In this document: one piece after another, positions 22,116 to 32,570 of the stretch
How the letters are laid out: each line of letters begins with the position of its first letter
Position numbering within the stretch: position 1 is the stretch's first letter
Source of the DNA: Sarcophilus harrisii
Taxonomy: Eukaryota; Chordata; Mammalia; Dasyuromorphia; Dasyuridae
Direction: 5' to 3'
Length of the DNA: 64,000 bases
Assembly (NCBI RefSeq): GCF_902635505.1
Contig: NC_045431.1
Location: forward strand, 186,001 to 250,000
The notes under the pieces: model-generated
What the model was told of the DNA's origin: nothing
What the model saw: the letters and a program-made list of their open reading frames with translations, nothing else
Database searches by the model: none
Made by a program: the position numbers and the translations under genes

Positions 22116-23459
22116 CAATGGTGATATTTGTCAGGAGCACAACAGTTGCACAAAATGAGACAAACTTATATGAACTAGATGATATAGATGATTTTTTACC
22201 AACACATTTAAACAGTAACAGAGTTTAGAAAGCATTTTCTTCATTGATAAGGAAGACTTCCAAAGCTGGCATCCATTCTACAGAAAAGAACTTGCTCACC
22301 GTCACAGTGATAGTAAATCCTGAGCTGAGTTGGAACCCAGGCCTCCAGCACTCTCTTCCACATCCTTCAGTACAACAGGCCATCTTGGCTTTTCACTACT
22401 ATCTGTCATGAGTCCAGCTGCATTTGGCTGCGATATCTCAGCTTCCCGTCACTTGAGCTGTAAAAGGGGCCACAGATTCTCCTTAAAACTCTGCCATCTA
22501 TCTGATGCCACATGCCCTTGATTCCTTGCCACAGATTCTTGGAAGGACGCCTGCTCACCCCCTTCCTGCGCTCCTTCAGCATCCCCTGTTAACTGTTGTT
22601 CCTGTCATTGATTTCCCCAGCCCTAAGGAGTAGTTTTCCTTGAGCTCTTCTGTCAGGTGGCTTTGAGAATGTCTTTTAAGGAGCAGCCAGTTTATTTTCA
22701 CCAGGTTTTTGTTTTGTTTTGTTTATAAGACTTGCAGTGAAAAGAGCATGGTAGCAGAAGTGGACATTCACCGGACTGAAGATGGTTTGTGCACGAAAAG
22801 GAGCAGCAAAGAGATGAGATCTAGAGTGAGAAGGGGCCTTAGAAAACAGAATGGCAGGACTGCAGTGACATTTGGGAGGTGGCAGCTGGGATCCATTCTG
22901 CATCTGTCCCTCTCTGAAGTCTAGGGGCCCAGTAAGTTGCGCTCCTCTAGGGCTAGCTGGACTCCTCCCAGGCCCTAAGAAGGACCTATCTACAACTTCC
23001 ATTTTCTCACCCCGGGAGTTACAAACTACTGCTTGAAGTCATTTTTTAAAAAATTGGAATGAATCATTTCAAGGATTTCCCTCTTTAGAAGCTCGTAACC
23101 TGGAGAACATGAACCTTTTTTTTTTTTTTTTTTTTAACAATATTTTGATCATTGTGTTTATTATTATAAAGTGATTTCATTTGTAATCCTGTGTATTTTT
23201 CTTTAATAACTTAAAAATGTAATTCTGAGGAGTCTCTAGGCTTCCCCAGTCTGCCATGGGGAGGAGGTCCATGTCATGAAAAAGGTTGAGAATGTCTACT
23301 GTGGGTGCACTTCCCCATTAAAAACAAAATGTTGCCTGGCTTATTCCAGAGAGGGAGCCTAAGACCAATTAGTCTGTGGCTGATTATAGGGTCCCCATGT
23401 AGCAGTTGTCTTTGGAAACATTAATTTACAATTCAAGAGATTAGTTTTCCCCAACAAAC
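22116..23459. other. No gene seen; poly(T) run
   Basis: Unique-looking sequence with a pure T run at about 23,117-23,135. Antisense SINE-like text (TTCATTGATAAGGAAGACTT, near 22,238) is too diverged to place. No exon is supported. Confidence 0.4.
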
Positions 23460-23830
23460 AATCAAAATAGTTTGGAGTCATAGCACTTCAAATCTAGAAG
23501 AAACCTTACTTAGAAAACAGAATGTGGGGACATATAGAGGACAGAACATAGGTCACAGAATTGGAGACAGAAAATGGTTTAAAACATAGAATGTTGGGGG
23601 CAGCTGGATGGCACAGTGAATAGAGAACCAGCCCTGAAGTCAGGAGGACCTGAATTCAATTCTGGCCTCAGACACAATGCTTTCTAGCTGTGTGACTCTG
23701 GGCAAGCCACTTAACCCCAATTGCCTCAGTCAAAAAAAACAAAACAAAACATAGAATGTTGGAGCTGGAGGGAACCTTTGAATATGAAATTTTAGAGCTA
23801 GAAGTGATCTAAGAAGAGAGGCTCTTATTC
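23460..23830 (+). repeat. Second locus of the ~32-bp ACATAGAATG tandem repeat, split by a SINE
   Basis: Units such as TTAGAAAACAGAATGTGGGG, GGACAGAACATAGG, TAAAACATAGAATGTTGG and GAGCTGGAGGGAACCTTTGA match the unit at 1-420. A SINE at 23,598-23,745 interrupts one unit and duplicated part of it. Confidence 0.6.
23598..23745 (+). mobile_element. WSINE1/WALLSI-like SINE with perfect 17-bp target-site duplication
   Basis: The SINE reads GGCAGCTGGATGGCACAGTG, GAAGTCAGGAGGACCTGAAT, TAGCTGTGTGACTCTGGGCA, CACTTAACCCCAATTGCCTC and ends in an A-rich tail. The direct repeat AAAACATAGAATGTTGG flanks it at 23,581-23,597 and 23,746-23,762 with no mismatch. That points to a fairly recent insertion. This family is what suggests an Australian marsupial host. 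Confidence 0.9.
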
Positions 23831-24099
23831 TTTTTTTGTACCTGACAATGTCTTGACAGTCTTCAGAAGCCGCTAGACCCCCTTCTCAGATCCATAGACA
23901 AAATATATAGGATTACAAAGGAAACCGATTACACTGATGTATGGTTTTCATAATATTGAAAAAACAACAAAAATGAAGGATATTTTGGAGATTATCAAAT
24001 TCAATCCCATTCTCTTATAGAACTCCCTCTGTAAACTGAGACCCAAAGAGATCATATAGATAAAATTAAAGCAAAATGCCGCAATTATTATTATTGTCA

Positions 24100-24540
24100 A
24101 TAATAACGATAAGGAACAATACTGATTTTATATAGTGCTTAAAGTTGCCAAAGCTATTTATATTTATTTATTTACATATCTCATTTGTTCTTTGCAATAG
24201 CTCTGTGAGGTGAGTAGAATGGATATTATTATTATTATTATTTTGCTGAGGCAATTGGGGTTAAATAACTTGCCCAGGGTCACACAGGTAGGAAGTGTTA
24301 AGCATCTGAGATCAGATTTGAACTCAGGTCCTCCTGACTTCAGAGCTGGTGCTCTATCCATGGCACCACCTAACTGTCCCTAGAATGAATGTTATTATTA
24401 TGCCCATTTTTCAGATGAGGAACTTGAGGTCAAGACTCAAGTGACTTGCCCATGTCCAAATAGTATGGGGACTTTTTTTTCAACTCAAGTCTTCCTGAAT
24501 CCAAGTCTGGTACTACCTCATGCTTTTTTACATGACAAGG
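24100..24540 (-). repeat. MIR/MAR1 CORE-SINE, split by a younger SINE
   Basis: Antisense CORE-SINE text flanks the insertion: TTGCAATAGCTCTGTGAGGT to the left, and TTATTATGCCCATTTTTCAG, GAGGAACTTGAGGTCAAGAC, GTGACTTGCCCATGTCCAAA to the right. The two halves are contiguous in the ancestral element once the inner SINE is removed. Confidence 0.75.
24235..24380 (-). mobile_element. WSINE1/WALLSI-like SINE nested in a CORE-SINE
   Basis: The antisense form shows GAGGCAATTGGGGTTAAATA, CTTGCCCAGGGTCACACAGG, TCCTCCTGACTTCAGAGCTG, CATGGCACCACCTAACTGTC. Flanking 20-bp direct repeats (24,215-24,234 and 24,381-24,400) begin TAGAATG and end TTATTATTA, differing at two positions. It is older than the copy at 23.6 kb. 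Confidence 0.85.
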
Positions 24541-25339
24541 ATTCCTGTTTCCTTTTCTCATTATAATGAGCATACCTTTCCTTGTTCCAGAGGAGAGATA
24601 TCACAGGCACTGCCTTGGTCCTGGGACTCAACCACTGCAGAACAGGTCTGGAAATGGCCAGTCAAAATGATTCGAAATGAACACATTCTCTCACATGTGG
24701 CACATGATGTACATTATCCAGACACACCCCAAGTTAGAGAACCCAAGGTGGATTCTGTGCAATGAGGACATCTCTGAGCCCCATCCCTTTGGCATTTCTT
24801 ATATTTTTATTCAAATTGAGAACTTGAGTGTTGCATTTAATTTGGAAGAACAGCCGACTGGGATTTGGCAACCAGTCTCTCTCTGACAGCAAAGCAGCCC
24901 GAGTAACCTAAGTAACATTACTAAAAAAAAAAAAAAACAAAAAAACCCAATATAGTATCCTAGTAAAGAGACTGCCAAAACATAGTGCTGGCAAGAAACT
25001 GAATTCTCTTTATTGTAATTCCCCCCTACCTCCCACCAGCCTCACTCAGTTGTCTTTTTCCTCAGCAAAAATTGGCCCCATTAAAAGCTTTAACCCATAA
25101 ATCCTCATCCTTATCCAACCTTTATTCCTCCTCTCTTTCCCATTAGGAGAGAAAATGTTTTCTTTCTTTTCTGCCTAGTTCAAACAGCTCAGGGATCCTA
25201 CTCACTTGATACCTCTGGTCACCCTTTTCCTACTGTTTCTGAGCTAAGCTTATACTGAATTGAAAATGAAACCAATCTGAGGAAATTTGGGGGAAAGCAG
25301 GATTATTAGTAATCATCAATCTCATTTCTAGATCACCTC
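24541..25339. other. No gene seen; A-rich tract
   Basis: No exon or clear repeat. An A-rich run lies at about 24,923-24,948. Confidence 0.4.
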
Positions 25340-25520
25340 AAAGTTGACAAAATGCTTCCCTCACCAACAGTTCTTCATGGTAGGGAGTACACTTGTTATT
25401 ATCCTTTACAGATGAGGAAACTGAGGCCCAAAGACATAATATAATTTGGCCAAGGGCAAAGAGTGCCAGTAAGAGTTAGGGCATGAACCCACTCTCCACC
25501 CAGAAATCTTTTCACTTCAG
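25340..25520 (-). repeat. MIR-type SINE fragment
   Basis: Antisense text TTATTATCCTTTACAGATGA, GGAAACTGAGGCCCAAAGAC and a diverged TTGGCCAAGGGCAAAGAG. Confidence 0.65.
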
Positions 25521-25654
25521 GAATGCCTACCAATTTGTTCATCAAGACTTGGTTGAGTGAAGGAAGGTCGGGTACCCTGCTTTCTGGGAATTGTAAAAAT
25601 AAATAGAATACATTTTCTGAATACATATAATCTATTTTTTTCCCCTGTTGTATC

Positions 25655-25925
25655 TATTAGATACAGCGGATGGAACAGAGGATGTAGAGTCAAGAAGATG
25701 TGAAATCAGATCTAGCTTCTGATACTAGTGTGTGAATTTGGGCAAGTCAGTTAACCTCTCTCTGCCTTGGTTTCCTTATCTGTAAAATGGGGGATAATAA
25801 TGGGGATAATACTCCTTCAGGAATATTTTGAGGTTCAGATGAGATATCTGTAAAGCACTCAGCACAGTGTCTGGCACATAGCAGATACTATATAATGGTT
25901 GCTATTATTTTTATTACTTATTATC
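25655..25925 (+). repeat. MIR-type CORE-SINE
   Basis: Well-preserved sense copy: GAATTTGGGCAAGTCAGTTA, ACCTCTCTCTGCCTTGGTTT, CCTTATCTGTAAAATGGGGG, then AAAGCACTCAGCACAGTGTC and TGGCACATAGCAGATACTAT. Confidence 0.85.
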
Positions 25926-25974
25926 TGTATGGTGAGATCCCTCTATTCATCAGCAATAGATCTCATAGGGTTCT

Positions 25975-26150
25975 AGTGGCAGTTAGAGAGCTGCGGAATC
26001 CCCTTTTGGTCGGCGCAGTTCCTTCGTGAAAGAATTCACGAACCCAAAGAGTTTTAGGTGGCAAAAATGGAAGTTTATTGTTGGATGAGAAGTCAGCTTT
26101 GCTAAGAGACTGACTTCTTAATGGCACAGTCCTATTAGGGAAAGGGAGGC
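25975..26150 (-). mobile_element. LTR-like fragment (antisense)
   Basis: Read on the minus strand there is a poly(A) signal AATAAACTTCCATTTTTGCC followed by text such as GGGTTCGTGAATTCTTTCAC, typical of an LTR R/U5 region. It is broken, with uncertain ends. The class is not resolved and the sequence to 26,860 is unassigned. Confidence 0.4.
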
Positions 26151-26859
26151 TAGCACTGAAAAGAGAATGTCTTCACAGTGGGCAAGGTCCTGGAAGCTAC
26201 TGCTTTGGACATTCTGCAAAGAAATGAGTAAACAGAAACCTATTTTATGAGCAGATCAGCCCATCAGTTCTGCAATTTATGGTCTTAAAGAGTTGCTTGG
26301 GACTGACAGGTTAAGAGGCCTTCCCAGAGTCACACAGCACTTCTGTATGAAAGAGGTGGACTCTTTCCCAGATTTTCCTAAGGCACAAAGCTAGCTAGCT
26401 ACTCTACCAAGCTGCTTTTACAGTTTAGTCAAGAATAACAGTTTACATTAATATGGCCTAAGACTTACAAAACCACAAGAGCAGGAGAAAATATAATAGA
26501 AAGTTTTTGGAGAACAGTGGGCATTCCTATCTGACCAGAGCATAAGGGCAGAAAAAACTTGAGGTTAGAAATAGTTAGGGAAAGCTTAAGACTCTTAAAG
26601 GATTTTAACAAATAGGAGGTGAAATCATTTTGAGTCAGAGGCTGAGAAGACCAAGAGGTACCTGTTAAGACTGTTACTATTTTGGCAGAGGCATTATAGG
26701 ATAGATCAGAGGAAGAGGAAGAAAGAAAGTTGCATCACTGAGTTTGCCTTTAGAAGAGTAGAAAGGGGACCAAAAGGCCAAATAAGTGGAGAGCTAATAA
26801 AGCAAAAGCCACAGGAGTGAAGTGTCATGAAAGGGAGAACAATGTCAAATCAATCTATC
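26151..26859. other. Unassigned, possibly the rest of an LTR element
   Basis: No coding sense. It lies between two antisense LTR-like segments and may be U3 or internal sequence, but no landmark proves this. Confidence 0.3.
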
Positions 26860-27380
26860 CTCCGACAAAGTAGTGTAATGCCGGGAACTGAGGCAAGATA
26901 GAGATTAGAGAGCTTTTAATATATTTGAAAGGAGAAGATTTACTGGACAAATGGATCCCAGAGCTGAATAAACCTATATCGTCTCCAAGGCGATATCCAG
27001 TCCAACATCCAGCAGTCAATTCGAGTTTTCCATGACATATTTATACCTAGTAGCTAAACAAAGGCAGGGGTGGGTCAAACTCTGGTGATGGGGATCCCCA
27101 GGCAGGAACCATTAATTCAGTTCTGACAGGTTGGGGGGTAGGACCATAGGAGAAAAGAAAGTGCCTGACTACAGACAGTGTCCCGAGTCTCCCTTTCTGA
27201 GTTTACACATTGAAAATTTATAACCTTAGAGCAAAAAGCCCTGAATTATATCAGTCTTCATGAAGGGGAAGGGGGTTGCAATTAAGGGGATTGAGGCAGA
27301 ACCAATTAAGGGAAACTGAGTCAGGACAATAAAAGAGAACTGTGGCACATTAGCATTTTTAACAGTTTATTACATATATG
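26860..27380 (-). mobile_element. Second LTR-like fragment (antisense)
   Basis: Text such as GCCGGGAACTGAGGCAAGAT, GAGCTTTTAATATATTTGAA and CAGAGCTGAATAAACCTATA, and a run with CAATAAAAGAGAACTGTGGC near the right end, resembles a marsupial solo LTR in reverse. It is not the same sequence as the segment at 25,975. Broken; ends uncertain. Confidence 0.35.
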
Positions 27381-27849
27381 ACGCAACAAAAAGCAAAACC
27401 TGTCCCTGCTCTAAAGAAGCTGATACTCTACTGAAGGAGTCAAACCGGCAGAGTAGTGGGAGATAGCTTTGGAGGCGAAGGGGTAATAAGTGGGGGAGGT
27501 AGACACGGAAGAGGGTAAAAAGTCAAGTAGAAGTGCAAAGAACCTTGAAGGTGGCAGTCAAATTGAAGCCTCTTCAAAGGTAGCCTGGAAGAATCAGACT
27601 TTACTGCACTTAAATCTTTAATGCCCAAACTGCCAGTTTCCTTATGCTCTTGCTCTTCTTCCCGGTTCCTACTTCTAGCCTGTGAGGCTTCCATGGGAGG
27701 CAAAGGGACAAAGGGGCAAACCTTACTCTAACGCTAACCCCAAAGCTCTGATCGCTCACTAGCCCCTCCATCTCCGGCCTCGGGTTCTCACTGGAAAATT
27801 AGCACTAATAACTCCTTCCCCACGTCGGATTCCCAAAGCTGGCTTAGCT
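27381..27849. other. No gene seen
   Basis: A transition from repeat-rich DNA into the second GC-rich region. No exon is supported. Confidence 0.4.
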
Positions 27850-28539
27850 CACAGCGCGGAATTTAGAGTCGGGAGGGTTAGCAAAAGGGTTTTGGAAGGC
27901 TCAAGGCTGCTGGGAGAAGCTCTCCTGGAAAGCCTCATTAGCACTGAGCGCAAATGCTCGACTTACTTTTCAAATTTGCATTTGAAGGAGGCTCAGAGGT
28001 AGGTGAAAAAAAATCTGACGGAATAAAACCTGCGGTGACTTTTCAGTTATTAAGGGGCCCGTGGAGAGGACGGGTGCGACGGGTACAGGAGGCTTTTCCG
28101 CAGCCGCAGGCTCCCAATGTCAGGCCAGCCTTCCGGCTCCCCCCTTCCCAGCTTAGTTATCCTCCAAGCACCCACGGAAACAGGGCTAGCCCTGGGGTGA
28201 GCACCGGAAGGGGAGCTGGGCTTGGATCCCGGCTCTGGAGCTCGCTGCGCGTTTGACTTTGGACACCTCTAGACCTTAGTTTCCTTAACTTCCAGCGTGT
28301 TGGACTGGCCTCAGAACTCTTAATAACTCAACTTGGCCGAGCGTTTTTTTGCCTTCTTTTTCTCTCTTCTGACTCTTGGCTTCTTTCTGCTTCCAGTGCC
28401 TGACCCTTTTCCAGGTCCTGGGTTAGCGGAAAAACTTAGCGGAGACCACACCGCTCTCCTCAACGAGCAGACCCACGGAGACATTCTCCCACCCAGAAAC
28501 CATTCCCAGCATTCCTCTTGGTTCACTTCCCGAACTCTG

Positions 28540-29400
28540 AGCAGAACTCCGCCGGCCCCCGAGGCTGTGCAGGCCCCAACTCTGAGCCAGAACTCCCCGC
28601 CCCGGGCCAGGCCCCACTCTAGAGCCGGAACTCCGCCGCCCCAGGGCTGGCAGGCCCCAGCTCTGAACCGGAACTCCGCCGGCCCCAGGGCTGTGCAGGC
28701 CCCAGCTCTGAACCGGAACTCCGCCGGCCCCACAGGCTGTGCAGGCCCCAGACTCTGAGCCGAAACTCCCCGGCCCCAGGGCTGGCAGGCCCCAGCTCTG
28801 AGCCAGAACTCCGCCGGCCCCAGGCTGTGCAGGCCCCACTCTGAGCCAGAACTCCACGGCCCCAGGCTTGCAGCCCCCAACTCTAGCCAGAACTCCCACG
28901 CCCCAGGCTGTGAGCCCCAACTCTGAGCAGAACTCCCCGCCCCCCACGCCCTCAGAGGCTTGACCCAGAGCCTGAGCCAAACTCCGCCGGCCCCAGGCTG
29001 CCAGCCCCAGAGGCTATACCCGCCCCACCTGAGCCAGAACTCCACCGCCCCAGGGCTGTGCCACGGCCCGGGCTGTGCCCCCAGGCCCTGAGCCAGAACT
29101 CCGCCGGCTCCCCGGGCTGTGCCGGCCCCCCGAGCCCTGAGCCAGAACTCCGCCGGCCCCCAGGCTGTGCAGCCCCCAAACTCTGCAGACGGCCCCAAGA
29201 CTTGCAGGCCCCAACTCTGAGCCAGAACTCCCTCAGCTCCCAGGCTGTGCCCGGCCCCCAGCCCTGAGCAGAAACTCCGCCGCCCCAGGGCTGCCAGCCC
29301 CAGGCTGTGCAGGCCCCAGCTCTAGGCAGAACTCCGCCAGCTCCCAGGCTGTGCCGGCCCCAGGCTGCCGGCCCCGGACTTGCCCGGCCCTCGACAGAGG
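28540..29400. repeat. ~45-bp GC-rich minisatellite
   Basis: About 18 diverged units are built on AACTCCGCCGGCCCCAGGCT and GTGCAGGCCCCAGCTCTGAG (for example CCGGAACTCC at about 28,625, 28,669 and 28,713). Unit length varies between roughly 38 and 57 bp through small gains and losses of CCCCAGGCTGTGC-like text. Long Gly/Ala/Trp-rich minus-strand frames here come from the repeat. Confidence 0.9.
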
Positions 29401-29689
29401 GGAAAAGGAGCCCCTCATCCTCTAGTAGCGGATGGAAGGTAATAGCCTCCCATCTCTTACACCTTGAGGCCAGAAGAAAGATCCCTCGTTTTCCTCCTCC
29501 CCTAGGAAATCGGGCCGGAGAAGTCAGCCTCGTCAAAAGAGAGCCAGGCGCCTCCCTCCTCTGAGGAGGCTGCCAGCTAGGTGGAGCCATGGCTGACACT
29601 GAATAGGCTCCCCGGAACTTCTCCGTGCAAACACACAGGGGAGAAGAATAGGATCCTCAGAGGACAGGAGACTTGGCGAGGTGCACCTC

Positions 29690-29790
29690 GCTTTATCAAG
29701 GAGCCACCTGACTTCCCGAGACGGGGATTCGAACCCAGGACCTCTTCCCGAGCCCAGGATGCTCGGCTAGCCTTGCGCTGCTTGGCACGG
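29690..29790 (-). other. tRNA-like Pol III box pair (not a confident tRNA)
   Basis: On the minus strand a perfect B box GGTTCGAATCC (+ strand GGATTCGAACC at about 29,724) follows an A-box-like TAGCCGAGCAT by about 30 bases, normal tRNA spacing. A 7-bp acceptor stem could not be closed and the T stem has a mismatch, so this is at most a tRNA relic or an independent Pol III-type promoter. Confidence 0.25.
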
Positions 29791-30639
29791 CAGTGCCAGC
29801 CTCCCGCTCGGCGGCGGGCTGATGGTCTGCGGGGCGCCTGGTCCCACTTTTTCCTCTCCAGGAAAGCGGTCCCGGGAAGGTGGCCCCCAGCCACCGACCC
29901 TCCCGAGCTGCCCTTCGGTGAGCCTTCCAGCCACCTGTGGCGGCTCGGGCGGAGCTGAGGGGGCGAATGGAACTTTGCGGACCCCAGACGGGAGGAGCCC
30001 GGTCTCCCTCCCCGCCCTGCGGGCGGGGCCCGATCTGGACTGGAGCCGCCTTCCCTGCCTCCAGCCTTCCCGGTCCTCCCCCGCATCCTCCCCCGGGCAG
30101 CTGCTTCGGTCTGCGCTGCCCGCCCGTACCACCCAGCCCTGCCGGGAGGAGGAGAGGGGAGAGCCGGCTGGAGCAAGGACAGGGCCCAAGCCGGGAGGAG
30201 GCGGTGGTGGCGAGGGGAGGGCCGGCGGCAGCAGGGGGAGGGCCGGCGGCAGCAGGGGGAGGGCCGGCGGCCGGAGGGGGAGCAGAAGCAGCGCCTGCCG
30301 CCCGGCGCGCCCACCCAGGGAGCCCTTGGCTCTGACAGCGAAACCAGCCCGGAGCGCGCTCCTTCCCGGCCGGCCCTCCGGCCGGGGGCTCCGTCAGACT
30401 CATGTCACAGAAGCCGGGTTAGCCGCTGCCGCTTTTTGTTTTTCCTCCTTTTTGCTTTGGCTCCTCCGCCCCTACCCCACCCCCCGTTCCCAGCCGATGC
30501 TCCCCACCCCAGCCTTCCCTCGAGCGCTCCCAGCGGGCCGCCACCTCCCCCCGCAGCGGGGGGCCGCGGGCGCGGCATCCGAGCCGGGTCCCAAGTCACT
30601 GACCCCGCTTTCCCTTGGCTGTTTGCTAGCTGGCGGCCC

Positions 30640-30710
30640 CCCAGGCGAGGAGCAAGCGGACTGGTGCTTGTATCAGCTCAATGGGACCGCGGAGTTTGAA
30701 GTCTCCGAAG
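30640..30710 (+). other. Candidate first exon end with strong splice donor
   Basis: CTCCGAAG|GTAAGG is a near-ideal donor (cut after 30,710) at the 3' edge of the densest CpG sequence. Two frames enter it. One is open from far upstream and reads ADWCLYQLNGTAEFEVSE just before the donor. The other starts at ATG 30,681 and reads MGPRSLKSPK. Neither peptide is one I recognise. No partner exon is identifiable downstream, so a long first intron is the simplest reading. Confidence 0.35.
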
Positions 30711-31000
30711 GTAAGGGGCGGCGGGCCCAGCCCGTGGCGGGGGGGGGGGGCGTTCGTCAGCGGCTGGGGCCGCCCGGCCGGCCCCGACAGTTGGCTCCAG
30801 GTTGGGGAAGGGGGGCGGGGGAGAAGGCGGGGACGCCGCGCCTCCACGGCCCACGTCCACACCGTTGGGTGGCCCGAAAGGCTCGGGGGGCGGGGGTCCT
30901 TGGCTGCTGAAAGTGGCTCCGAGTGGAGTGGGCGTGAGGGGTAAGGGGAGAGGGGAAGGGAAAGGGGATGGAAGAATGGGGAGTGGTTGGGAGAGATGTG

Positions 31001-31775
31001 GAAGAGAAGTACTTTGCTCCAGGAGAGTGCTGGAGCCCAGCAGCAAGATTGCAGCTGCGTTTGCTCTGGTGTGAGAGTAGGAAGCAGAGAGGGCTGGGTG
31101 AATGATTTGATTAGTCGTTTCAGGCCATATTCCTGAAGTGCTGTGGGCAATCGAGAGATGGAGGGACCTTTCGAAGCAGAACTGTAGAATTGTGGGGGAA
31201 CTGCTTTTCTTGTGAATTACACCTGTCACTCGTCAGTCTCCTTACCTCAGTGTCCTTCATTGTAAAATGAGGAACTCGATCTCCTAGGTCCTTTTGAACC
31301 CGAAGTCACTGCGTTTGGGATTGTAGAATCATAGGTCAAAAAGACTTACAATTATCTTGTCGACCTCCCCCCGCCCCCTCCCGCTAGCCCCCTCTGGGAA
31401 ACTGAGGCCCAGAGAAAGATGGTGCCTTGCTCGAAGTCATAGAGGTAGTAGCTGAAGGAGGGACAGCTGAGAGAGATGTAAGCAAAAATAACCTGGTTTC
31501 CACCCCCCTCAAAAACATCCCCCAAACAAAAAGCCCAACAATCTGTTTTCTGCTGAGATTTGGAAGAGAACACAGGATCAGTAGGCAGAAATGCTAAAAG
31601 GGTTTTCCAGATGGCAGGGACTGCTGAGAAATTTCTTACACCATAGGGGCAAGATTGTGTGGTCAGACAGAACAGAACAGTCCTTAGAAATGGAAGAATG
31701 ATTCCAGGCATTTGAATGCTGAAAAGTCTTAAAAGGAAACTCCATCTGCAGGCAACAGTGTGTTTCTAGGCACGG

Positions 31776-31813
<38 letters not shown>

Positions 31814-32389
31814 TGCATCAGCAAAAACAGGGCGCAGAAGAGAATATTGCAGAAAATTAAAACCATTTCTTGACCTGTATATAACTATCCAATCTGATTC
31901 CATGTACTATGAAAGGTACTTCTCTCTCTTCCTCTTGAAGTGAATTTGATCCATTTATTTTTTTTCCTAGAAATAGTTTACTTCTATGGATTTCACTCCC
32001 ATTGAAAAGTTCTGCACAGGAACCCCATAGGAAACCACATAGGAAATGGCTCATTCCTCCCTCAACTCCTATGTAGTGACATAACACGGGGATTCTTTAT
32101 AGAAGGCTTCCGTGTTGTGTTTTACCTTAGCTCAGGAGATACTGTCATGTGATGGAACAGGGTAACCATCCATAACCATTTCCAGGGTGGGAGGGAGGGT
32201 TTCTCTCTTGTAGTCATAAACTCAAAGAATTTCTGAATAATTCTTATCCAGGACATGGAGCCTGTCTTAGCACTGCTGAGCAGGTGCTCATATGAAGAAC
32301 TCCTGGGACAGGGACCTCTCTCCAAATTCCCTTGTGGAACTAACCCTCTCACCTTCTCAGCCCTCTCTCTAATTATTAGAAAAAGGGTT
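31001..32389. other. No gene seen; poly(T) run
   Basis: Intron-like sequence. Antisense SINE text (GGGAAACTGAGGCCCAGAGA) lies near 31,396. A pure T run lies at about 31,782-31,808. Confidence 0.4.
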
Positions 32390-32570
32390 AGTTGGTGTGG
32401 TAGAACATCTGGAGAGAGCTGGATTCAAACACTACTTCTGACATTGACTTGCTATTAGATTCTAGGCAACTCACTCAACCTCTAAGCTGTAGTTTCTTTA
32501 CCTACAAAAAGAAGAGATTGAATTAAGGGACTCCCAAGGATCTTTCTCCTTAGAAATTAGAACCTGTGGT
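32390..32570 (+). repeat. MIR-type SINE
   Basis: Sense copy: GTGTGGTAGAACATCTGGAG, GAGCTGGATTCAAACACTAC, TTCTAGGCAACTCACTCAAC, then GTAGTTTCTTTACCTACAAA. Confidence 0.65.

Larger units (their letters stand above)
27850..31000. promoter_or_regulatory. CpG island 2 / large GC-rich promoter region
   Basis: A G+C-rich block of about 3 kb. CpG density peaks at 29,700-30,900 (GGGCGGGGCCCGATCTGG, GGCCGGCCCTCCGGCCGG, CCGCGGGCGCGGCATCCG). A 21-bp repeat GGAGGGCCGGCGGCAGCAGG occurs three times near 30,215-30,277. It includes a 45-bp minisatellite (28,540-29,400), a tRNA-like box pair (about 29,690-29,790) and a candidate first exon ending at 30,710. The most likely role is a CpG-island promoter for a gene reading toward higher coordinates. 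The gene was not identified. Confidence 0.7.

Noticed and set aside
28320-29599. Long Gly/Ala/Trp-rich minus-strand frames (up to 292 codons)
   Set aside because: They are shadows of the 45-bp GC-rich minisatellite. Several frames are open at once and the products are repetitive.
29577-30910. Frames of 235-362 codons on both strands in CpG island 2
   Set aside because: High G+C makes stops rare. Pro/Arg/Gly-rich products on both strands without domains are typical of CpG-island noise. Only the last few residues before the donor at 30,710 were kept as a candidate.
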